From: Ichthyosporea sp. XGB-2017a
Taxonomy: Eukaryota > Opisthokonta > Ichthyosporea
DNA length: 20,106 bases
Direction of reading: 5' to 3'
Assembly (NCBI GenBank): GCA_002811675.1
Contig: PDIM01010318.1
Location: 189,777-209,882, forward strand
This document shows positions 8,946 to 16,174 of this stretch, in pieces. Both the position numbers and the translations under genes were made by a program. Positions within the stretch are counted from its first letter, which is position 1. Each line of letters starts with the position of its first letter. The notes below the pieces were generated by a model that was not told where the DNA came from, searched no databases, and saw only the letters and a list, made by a program, of their open reading frames with translations.

Positions 8946-11900
8946 TTAGTAAACTTCTAAAACATAACGTTCATCCTCCTTCATTTCATTCAGTGCATCA
9001 TTTGCCTCCTTTTCACTAACATTTCCTGAAGACGTGAACCCATCGATAATGGCATCCTTCACATCCCCAGCGGGCCAGGTCGGTCCACAGAGGTAGAAGT
9101 GGCCCTGTTCTTCTTGAAGGTATTGCCACATCAAGTTCTTATCTTCCTTGATCTTATGCTGAATATAAACCTTTTTCTTTTGGTCTCTAGAGAAAGCAAG
9201 GCGCAAACGATTAAGAACGCCCTCGTGATGGTACGCTTCGAGTTCTTCTCCATATAAATACTCCATACCTCTAAATCTAGATCCGAAATAGAGGACCATA
9301 GGCCCAACGTCCTTACCCTCCCGTTTCTCCATTGCCCTCTCCTGAATGAATGCTCTAAATGGAGCCATACCAGTTCCAAGCCCAGACATTATCACTGGTT
9401 GCTCACTTCTAGGCGGAAGCCTCATAACGGATGGTTTGATGGTCACAGTGACATTTTTGCCATTAGTCAAATTTGACAAGTAATTAGTACACTGCCCAAC
9501 TCTTAGTTCGCCATTGCTATTTCTCTTCCAGTCAACCAGGACAACCAACAAATGCACACTATTGGGAAACATTCTCATAGATGATGAGATAGAATAATGC
9601 CTCGGTTTAATTGCAGGGACCATATCCACGAGTTCGGTTACAGATGGATGACTAGAATCAAACTCACGAAGGAGATCTGCAAATGTGACAGTATCTTCAG
9701 TTCGTCTTTTGAATTCATCTTGGCCTTCCTTGCTAATTATGTACAAAAGCTCCTCCCTGTGCTTCACGGATGTGGTAGGATGGTTTGCCAGTGATTCATA
9801 GAATCTCTTGGAAGGTCGTCCAAAGAGATCAAGAACTTGGGTAAACAAATGCTGAACAGTTCGCACCTCAAAAACCTCATTTGAGCTATTGAGTTCCTTA
9901 CTCCGATCTTCCAAACCCATTTTTCGCCTCTGCTTTTTAATCTTTTCCAGCGCTTCAGTCCTGTTAATACAAACCATATCATGCTCTTCCAGGCCATAAA
10001 ACTCTAGAAAACTAGTAACAAGTTTAGGATCATTATGTCCATGCACACCAAGGGCATCTCCAATTTCATACTTCACAGAGGCCTCTCCTGGGTTATAAAC
10101 GCCGCGGTTTTCTAAGAAAGGATCAATGCATCCAGAATGGATCCTAGCGTCACTGTCAATAGTTGTGTCGAATTCAATATGAAAGACATTTCTGTCATAA
10201 TCCAATGGGGTCAGTCGACGGTTTTCAGTCACTTTCACTAGTTTCGCATGGGGCTCATCCGGTCTAAGACACAATCTATGATTATATGCTTCTGGAAACA
10301 TTAAAAACCAAAATGCTTCATGGAACTTTCGGAATGAATGTGAGTTTTCAATCCTGTTACTGCTAGTGCTTAACTGAGATGAAAATTTGCCTGTTACTAG
10401 TAATCCCTTTAACGTGCTCTTTAGAATTTCTTTCTTCAAGACATTCATGCACGAAGGTGACAGAAAGTTTCCCTTGAAACTGGGCGCTAATTTTGTGTCA
10501 ACATACTCATGATCTTCAGGGACAAAAAGATTGGAAGCGTTGAATTTAAATAGACATGCAATAACATTTTCTACAATCTTTTCAAGGGAAACATACAAGG
10601 CATCGCCATCACTCTCATTTTCCAGTTGAAGAAAAATCATTAGCCTTTCATGAATGCATTTCAATAGCGAATGAAAATTAGCATTATTGGTTTGGTAGGC
10701 AATTACTTTCAAGGCACAAATCTCCAGAAACATATTGGATAAAGCAGACGCAAAAGCCGGTTCATCTTCATTTTCTCCAACTTCTTTCAGGAACTCACGG
10801 CATGCCATGTCACAATCGAAAACGTACACATCCACACCGTTTTCTTTTAACGTAAGTCGAATATTGGGATCAAGATTACTGGTCAAAGCATCTTCGCTAT
10901 CTTCACTGGATATTCCCCAAGAAGCATTGATTACAAGGGCTTTCCCTACGCCAGTGTTTTCTTCGGAAGAGCACAATCCGCGAACAAGATCCTGACTTTT
11001 TAATATATCGGCATTAGAGCAAAATACAATATCTGGCGAAGAAATAAAATCTGGTAGATTTTGTGGATGTTGCTGCCGAGAAATTGCCAAAGTCTCGGCA
11101 CTATTGGGGAATTCACCAAAGACAACTGAAACGTGAGATGCACGACATGGTTGTTGCCCATAGGAATTTACGAAAGAGGAAAATCGAGCATTTTTTATGA
11201 CATCCGAAATATCCCCACCGTCTTGGTTGAAATCAATTTCGCTCAAGTCTGGCGAACCATCAAGTTTTGGAGAAAATCCTTTGGAAGTTGAAATTGCACT
11301 TTCTCCGACAACTTCAAAAGCAGATTTAGCAAATAAAGAGTCAGCTTGCTGCAAAGAATCCCAGAAAATGCATTTAACAAGTTTGTCGTCGGGCTTCTTC
11401 TCATTCTCAGGTGCAACCGGGCTGCTTTTCGTTTGCGTTTTCAAGATTTCATCGAAAGCTTGTACTCCCTCGCAATGCTTGGCGACAGTTTGGTGAATCA
11501 ACTCTGATGTAATGCAGCTACAATCTTGCAAAAGTTCCGTAGTGATAAAGGGCCTTCTATTTGAATTGGGATTCCCAAGATAGTACGAGCTGTTTGGATC
11601 TCGCAGCCAGTGACTGCTGTAAAACGACGAAGTGACATCCATAAACAGAGGGCTTTGATAATCTTCCGCACATACATTCGCGGAGGAAACAGCTTCCACA
11701 ATAACAATCTTTCTGACAGATCTAGGAACAGCCTCCACAAAATGCTTCTCGGACCATGGACGAACTACGCGAACACACAGAAGGCCAACACTGAGCTCGT
11801 TTGAGCCCTTTGCCTCATCAAGAGAGCTTTTGAGGTCAGAAATTGTATCTTGAAGCTTACTGGAAATAGTTCCAGCCAGACAAACAAACACAACGTGAGC

Positions 11901-13280
11901 CTGGGAGTGACCAAAATATTCCATGGTCTTGTAGTGACTTGAAAACAAAGAAAAAGAGTTTTGAAGCTCGTAAAAGCTGCGATTAATTTCGTTTGAAATG
12001 GCTAACGCTGATTCCCCAAATGAATCACCTTCATGCTGGCCTCCAACGTCTTTCTGCTTTGAAGAATTTATCCAAATATTCTTAGAAACTGCAGAGGTGT
12101 CAAGTGAGTTGGAAGCTGTCGAAAACAGTGTTCCTGAAATAAAATCTTCTGTTAAGGTTTTAAGCTCATTCATATCTACCACTTTCATTTTGCTACTTTC
12201 AAAGGACGCTGAGCTACCAGCGTCGAAAAGATGAAGAACCGGTCTTGAAGATTTAAGGGATATCAAATGACAAAGAATGGCCATATCATGAACTTCTTGG
12301 GGCGAAGAACCGTCACTTACAAAAATAATGAATCCTGTATCAACCATCTTATAAGCTTGGGAATAGTCGTAGCAAGCTGAAAGGGAATTTTGAATTCCAC
12401 TTTGATTTAGCACACTCTCTTCTACTCCATCCTCATTGACTACATTTTTGTGCAAAGGATGGGTTTCAATTCCAGTGAGGTTGGAATGAATTACCAGCGG
12501 CAAGCCCTTATTAGCAATCGAGCACATTGAGGAAAAAACCCATGGTAAATTGCTAGAATCGATCAACACACCGGAAATAACACTGCTGTCCAACGAGGAG
12601 GAAACAGCGTCTAGTCCACTGCTTCCAGATGCCATTACGACTCTCTTGGACAACCCACCATACACATTTTCCAAGCTGTAACCTTCTTGAGAGTCAAGAA
12701 GCTGATCCAAATTCCAGTTGTTGCCTAATGCTTCCGAAGAGAAGGCGAACGAAACAGCAGAATCGCTTTGCGAAGAAGACATTTCAGAGGGCTGCCCAGT
12801 AATGTCAGTGTCTTTGTTGACTGAAAGCCATTGCTTTCCAACAAGCTCACCATCAGCGCTAGCTAAGGGGTAGGCAAACACAAACTCACTCATTGCTCCG
12901 CATACAAAGGAAGCTGCGGCACACGGACTTGAAAAGCAGTCGTATGTTCTCAGGGAATTCACTACATTTCTGAAAGAGCTATCAGTAACACTCTCTGATA
13001 ATCTGGCAGCAGCCTTCTTAGCAATGGGAGAAATGGTACCAGAATCAAAGGCTCTACCACCTTTTCGTTTCGACAAAAACAAAGGAGAAGGGCCATTTAT
13101 GGGCATATCATTTCCTTTGGATGAGCTACGCTTACGGCGTTCATTTGCTTTACTTTCTTGTTGTGAACTACTTTTGCTATTCTTGCGAGCGAAGAAACGC
13201 CGTGGAGAAATGGAGTTCAAGAATTTTCCAGACTGGACATTGTCCGGTGATTGGTCAATGTTTGATTTCACAAGAGGCAT
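8946..13280 (-). CDS. MET10: Sulfite reductase (NADPH) flavoprotein subunit, MET10-like, extended
   Basis: Intronless, 1444 aa from the ATG at 13280 (ACCATGCC context). The open frame extends nine codons further upstream only through TTG codons. The C-terminal 413 residues (about 1032-1444) are a CysJ/cytochrome P450 reductase-type FAD and NADPH module: RHYSIS (FAD), GLGTGMAPFRAF (NADPH phosphate loop), FYLCGPTWP (a MET10 hallmark), and a terminal aromatic Tyr. Upstream there are two regions resembling pyruvate:ferredoxin oxidoreductase domains, as in fungal Met10: around 320-375 and 460-555 (the latter with VRVVRPWSE). A further gamma-like segment lies around 690-840. There is no FMN-binding flavodoxin domain and no siroheme/4Fe-4S motif, so the hemoprotein (MET5-like) partner must be encoded elsewhere. 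It feeds NADPH electrons into six-electron reduction of sulfite to sulfide. Yeast Met10 is about 1035 aa. The extra length lies in a basic Ser/Lys-rich N-terminus and Ser-rich inserts. Confidence 0.88.
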   Translation of the reverse strand: MPLVKSNIDQSPDNVQSGKFLNSISPRRFFARKNSKSSSQQESKANERRKRSSSKGNDMPINGPSPLFLSKRKGGRAFDSGTISPIAKKAAARLSESVTDSSFRNVVNSLRTYDCFSSPCAAASFVCGAMSEFVFAYPLASADGELVGKQWLSVNKDTDITGQPSEMSSSQSDSAVSFAFSSEALGNNWNLDQLLDSQEGYSLENVYGGLSKRVVMASGSSGLDAVSSSLDSSVISGVLIDSSNLPWVFSSMCSIANKGLPLVIHSNLTGIETHPLHKNVVNEDGVEESVLNQSGIQNSLSACYDYSQAYKMVDTGFIIFVSDGSSPQEVHDMAILCHLISLKSSRPVLHLFDAGSSASFESSKMKVVDMNELKTLTEDFISGTLFSTASNSLDTSAVSKNIWINSSKQKDVGGQHEGDSFGESALAISNEINRSFYELQNSFSLFSSHYKTMEYFGHSQAHVVFVCLAGTISSKLQDTISDLKSSLDEAKGSNELSVGLLCVRVVRPWSEKHFVEAVPRSVRKIVIVEAVSSANVCAEDYQSPLFMDVTSSFYSSHWLRDPNSSYYLGNPNSNRRPFITTELLQDCSCITSELIHQTVAKHCEGVQAFDEILKTQTKSSPVAPENEKKPDDKLVKCIFWDSLQQADSLFAKSAFEVVGESAISTSKGFSPKLDGSPDLSEIDFNQDGGDISDVIKNARFSSFVNSYGQQPCRASHVSVVFGEFPNSAETLAISRQQHPQNLPDFISSPDIVFCSNADILKSQDLVRGLCSSEENTGVGKALVINASWGISSEDSEDALTSNLDPNIRLTLKENGVDVYVFDCDMACREFLKEVGENEDEPAFASALSNMFLEICALKVIAYQTNNANFHSLLKCIHERLMIFLQLENESDGDALYVSLEKIVENVIACLFKFNASNLFVPEDHEYVDTKLAPSFKGNFLSPSCMNVLKKEILKSTLKGLLVTGKFSSQLSTSSNRIENSHSFRKFHEAFWFLMFPEAYNHRLCLRPDEPHAKLVKVTENRRLTPLDYDRNVFHIEFDTTIDSDARIHSGCIDPFLENRGVYNPGEASVKYEIGDALGVHGHNDPKLVTSFLEFYGLEEHDMVCINRTEALEKIKKQRRKMGLEDRSKELNSSNEVFEVRTVQHLFTQVLDLFGRPSKRFYESLANHPTTSVKHREELLYIISKEGQDEFKRRTEDTVTFADLLREFDSSHPSVTELVDMVPAIKPRHYSISSSMRMFPNSVHLLVVLVDWKRNSNGELRVGQCTNYLSNLTNGKNVTVTIKPSVMRLPPRSEQPVIMSGLGTGMAPFRAFIQERAMEKREGKDVGPMVLYFGSRFRGMEYLYGEELEAYHHEGVLNRLRLAFSRDQKKKVYIQHKIKEDKNLMWQYLQEEQGHFYLCGPTWPAGDVKDAIIDGFTSSGNVSEKEANDALNEMKEDERYVLEVY

Positions 13281-13358
13281 GGTTCCAAAAGTCTTTGCAA
13301 TCAACAAGCAGTTATCACAAAGGGTATCAAATTTCTCTCTATCGCTAACTGATATATG

Positions 13359-13366
13359 CTTTTATA
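13359..13366 (-). promoter_or_regulatory. TATA box candidate for the MET10-like gene
   Basis: TATAAAAG on the minus strand, 79 bp upstream of the ATG. The spacing resembles the TATATA 70 bp upstream of the reductase-ATP sulfurylase ATG. Confidence 0.45.
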
Positions 13367-13643
13367 TGCTTGATAAAAACAAAAACACAAACCTCGCAAA
13401 ACCGTCTAAAACAGTAAATCTGAAATCAGGGCACATTAGCAGATCTTCATCAAAGCACAAATGCTCTTAACATATTTACTGCCCTGCCTAGGTCCAAAGG
13501 GAATACAAAAGAAAGGCAAATACAATTTAGAAAGCAGTTTTGCTAAAAAGTGCTGCATTGTTTTATTTTATCAAAAGCACCACCTCCTCCATTTGAATTT
13601 TTGGGTGTTCTTCTTGCGACTTTTAAATTGGTCATTTGCTTTG

Positions 13644-13659
13644 CAGACTCTGAAGTCTG
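13644..13659. repeat. Inverted repeat CAGACT-CTGA-AGTCTG
   Basis: Perfect 6-bp arms around a 4-bp spacer in the MET10-like/MUTYH spacer, 27 bp from a second dyad with the same spacer length. Confidence 0.6.
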
Positions 13660-13685
13660 AAGGCCTGAGACTACCAGCAGCAATG

Positions 13686-13703
13686 GGTCGACGACGGTCG
13701 ACC
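13686..13703. repeat. Inverted repeat GGTCGAC-GACG-GTCGACC
   Basis: Perfect 7-bp arms around a 4-bp spacer, each arm containing a GTCGAC palindrome. It stands out as a GC-rich island in AT-rich DNA and could be a dimeric factor site. Confidence 0.7.
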
Positions 13704-14065
13704 TTTTCACGTTACTTTCTTTCATGCTTTTGCAATTTGGAATTTACCGAAATAAAGCTGCATGATGACTGGCTGCAAATGACGAGAATTTGAAAGCCAA
13801 AAAGTAAGTGATTTTATTGTTGCTAATTTTCAAAAAGGAAATTTATAGTTTAGTTTTTCTCTTCAGCGCTTCGACTATCTATAATAATAGCTTTAGTAAC
13901 GTAGGGAAGTTCAACTCCTGCTCCTGAGTAGCGACTCCAGCTTATAGTTATGTGGTTGTGAGTCATGCCAGGACTGTGCCAAAACATAAAGACTCAAAAA
14001 CAAAAACAAAAACAAAAAAATAATATCGCGCGGGAAAGTCCACACATGCCATCATTTTACTACAC

Positions 14066-14077
14066 GCTGATTGGCTG
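14066..14077. promoter_or_regulatory. GCTGATTGGCTG element, copy 2 (inverted CCAAT box)
   Basis: Identical over 12 bp to 6480-6491. It lies 225 bp upstream of the MUTYH ATG and 786 bp upstream of the MET10-like ATG. Confidence 0.45.
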
Positions 14078-14133
14078 TTTGGGACAAATAGTCGTATTAA
14101 TATTTCATCAATAAATTCTTAGGATCTATAAGC

Positions 14134-14139
14134 CACGTG
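14134..14139. promoter_or_regulatory. CACGTG E-box, copy 1
   Basis: CACGTG is the core bound by basic helix-loop-helix factors such as yeast Cbf1, which helps control sulfur genes. A second copy lies 35 bp away. I saw none in the other divergent spacer. Confidence 0.4.
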
Positions 14140-14168
14140 TATGATTTTGTCAATTAAAAGTAATTACG

Positions 14169-14174
14169 CACGTG
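14169..14174. promoter_or_regulatory. CACGTG E-box, copy 2 (within GCACGTGC)
   Basis: Second CACGTG, extended to an 8-bp palindrome GCACGTGC. It is 128 bp from the MUTYH ATG, so it may serve MUTYH, the MET10-like gene, or both. Confidence 0.4.
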
Positions 14175-14301
14175 CAGAGTGGAATTTTTTCCAGCTAATT
14201 TTTTTTTTGTTGCCGTTGCTGTTGGTTTTTTTTGTTTATTTTTTTTTGTTCCATGTGGAGGATTTGGCTGTTGTTATTGGGTGGTGGTGGTGGTGCTTAG
14301 A

Positions 14302-16135
14302 ATGATGATTGGAGCAAAGCTTGTCAGAAAAACAAGTCGGGAGTCGGCAGCAAGTACTGTTGCAATGTCGAAGGGATGCGCCATTGTTGATATTGAGGAT
14401 TGCTGTGATAATATTGCCTTTGTGAGGAATAAGGCTGTTCATTATTACTCTGATTCGTCTTTGGGAGTGGGAAGTAATGCTGGAAAAAAGAAATTGGGGA
14501 AAGCAGAAGGGAATGTGAGTAAAAAGCAGCCCCAAAAGGACTCTTATCATAGTTTTACAGGTGCTGAAATCGAGGAATTCCGAAAAAATCTTTTGGAATG
14601 GTTCTATGAAAATCATAGAACCATGCCATGGAGGGAACTTTCTGGTCACAAAAAAGGTAATTTAAACGAGGACGATGTCAAGCCCATTAGGAAAAGATCC
14701 AAGGTTTGTAAGAGCGAGGGAGAGTTATCACAGAGAGCATATGAGGTTTGGGTCTCGGAGGTGATGCTTCAACAGACACAGGTAGCAACTGTTATTCCAT
14801 ACTATAACAAGTGGTTGAAGGAGTTTCCGACAGTAAAGGAGTTGTCCAGAAGTACTTTGGAAGACGTAACGGCAGTGTGGTCTGGCTTAGGTTATTATTC
14901 GAGAGCACGTAGATTGCATGAAGGTGCTACGAAGGTAATGGAGCATTTTTCAGGCATCATGCCCGACAACATGCAGGGGCTTAAGGAAAAGATTCCTGGA
15001 GTTGGGCCTTATACTGCTGGAGCAATAGCATCTATAGCCTATCGTGAGCCCGTTGGTGTCGTAGATGGAAATGTAATGCGGGTGCTTTCGAGAATGAGGA
15101 GCATTGGGGCTGTTTTGAACACTTCCTTTGCCAACGAGCTTTTTTGGGACCTTGCCCATAATATTGTGTGCCCCGAGCACCCGGGTGACTTCAATCAAGC
15201 AGTGATGGAGCTTGGTGCAACTATATGCTCCCCAACAAATCCGCAATGTTCTTCGTGTCCAGTTCGCACTCTTTGTAGAGCTCACGAGGAAGTGCGAGTA
15301 AATAATTCTTGTGACGGCGATACATTTAGGGAGGCAAAGCTAGTTGGAAAGTCATCCTGTCCAAACGAAGGTAATGCTTGCAAAGCATGCATTCCAATAG
15401 AGCAGTGGCCAAGCCCTGGAGAGTGGGCTGAAACAATATATCCTGTTAAAGCAGAGAAAAAGAAGGCAAGGGAAGAAGCATTTGCGGTTGCCGTTCTTTG
15501 TAACAAAAATGGCGAATATCTGATGATCCAAAGGAAAGAGGATGGTTTACTTGGTGGACTTTGGGAATTTCCGTGCTTCAGTTTGTGCAATAGTTCTGAA
15601 AGTAAAACAGAATTGATTGATAAATTTATTGAGAAGAACTCAATTGGGAAAACATTGCTAATTGGATCTTCAGAAGTCAAACACGTTTTCTCCCATGTGC
15701 ACGCGACTTATCTTGTGGACTTTCGGTCGCTTAAAGAACCCGACAAGACTGGCGTTGCTGAAGAAATAGATTCGTATGGGTATGTTTTGTTTTGTTTTGC
15801 TGTAATTTGCGCTGCTGTATTGGTTCTTGTTTCTAAGTCCCCTTATTCTAATGCCAATTATTTTTGCTTCTTTAGTCAAAAAGCGTGCTGGGTTAAAAAG
15901 GAAGATATGACTAATTTTGGCATTTCAACTGCAATGAAAAAAGTTCTAAAATCTCTTACAGATAAAAAGGTGAGCTATTGCTTTTAACGAAAGGAAATGA
16001 AGCATAATCTTTTGACACACTAAATCGTGATTTGACTTTTGAACCATTCTTTGTCAGAAGAAACCACAAAGTAAAAAAGTAAAGGCTAAAGACTCTTCCC
16101 AGCGAAGTATAGCTGATATGTTTACTAGGAAATAG
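14302..16135 (+). CDS. MUTYH: Adenine DNA glycosylase (MutY/MUTYH) with Zn linchpin and PIP box
   Basis: Exons 14302-15779, 15876-15969 and 16058-16135 give 549 aa. It removes adenine mispaired with 8-oxoguanine in base excision repair. Visible features: VWVSEVMLQQTQVA with catalytic Glu153; GLGYYSRARRL; the helix-hairpin-helix PGVGPYTAGAIAS; VVDGNVMRVL with Asp255; and the [4Fe-4S] loop C-x6-C-x2-C-x5-C (309, 316, 319, 325). The connector has C-x6-C-x2-C (353, 360, 363) and His83, matching the zinc linchpin of mammalian MUTYH. The C-terminal NUDIX-like domain has FSH (463-465) for 8-oxoG recognition. The 25-residue last exon is basic and ends in QRSIADMF, a PCNA-binding box. The start is the first ATG in frame (A at -3). 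The frame continues upstream only from a GTG through hydrophobic T-rich sequence. The first 20 residues, with few acids, could target mitochondria, and Met22 could give a shorter form. Intron 1 (96 bp) is in frame without stops. Confidence 0.93.
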
Positions 16136-16168
16136 CAAATTAAATATGTCAGCTATTAGTTTGTCGGC

Positions 16169-16174
16169 TTTATT
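16169..16174 (-). terminator. AATAAA poly(A) signal overlapping the permease stop codon
   Basis: On the minus strand the last codons read CAA TAA A, so the TAA stop (16172-16170) lies inside AATAAA. The 3' UTR would then be only a few tens of bases and would end in or beyond the MUTYH stop. Confidence 0.55.

Larger units (their letters stand above)
13281..14301. promoter_or_regulatory. Head-to-head spacer between MET10-like and MUTYH genes
   Basis: About 1 kb without a convincing gene. From left to right it holds a TATA candidate for the MET10-like gene, two inverted repeats with 4-bp loops, a CCAAT-containing element shared with the other sulfur promoter, and two CACGTG sites just before the MUTYH start. 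A T-rich tract and a GGT microsatellite immediately precede the MUTYH ATG. A 60-codon minus-strand frame at 13543-13725 begins with ATG but has no recognisable homology. Confidence 0.5.

Noticed and set aside
13281-13307. Nine extra codons before the MET10-like ATG
   Set aside because: They begin with TTG codons only. The ATG at 13280 has a good ACCATG context.
13543-13725. Minus-strand 60-codon frame starting with ATG and ending in a CaaX-like CSTF
   Set aside because: No family recognised and no clear promoter. It lies in a spacer with dyad repeats. The CSTF end is a poor prenylation box. Kept only as a possibility.
14179-14301. Upstream extension of the MUTYH frame giving a strongly hydrophobic 41-residue N-terminus
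   Set aside because: It starts from GTG, contains no ATG, and is encoded by poly-T and a GGT microsatellite. The first in-frame ATG with A at -3 is at 14302.
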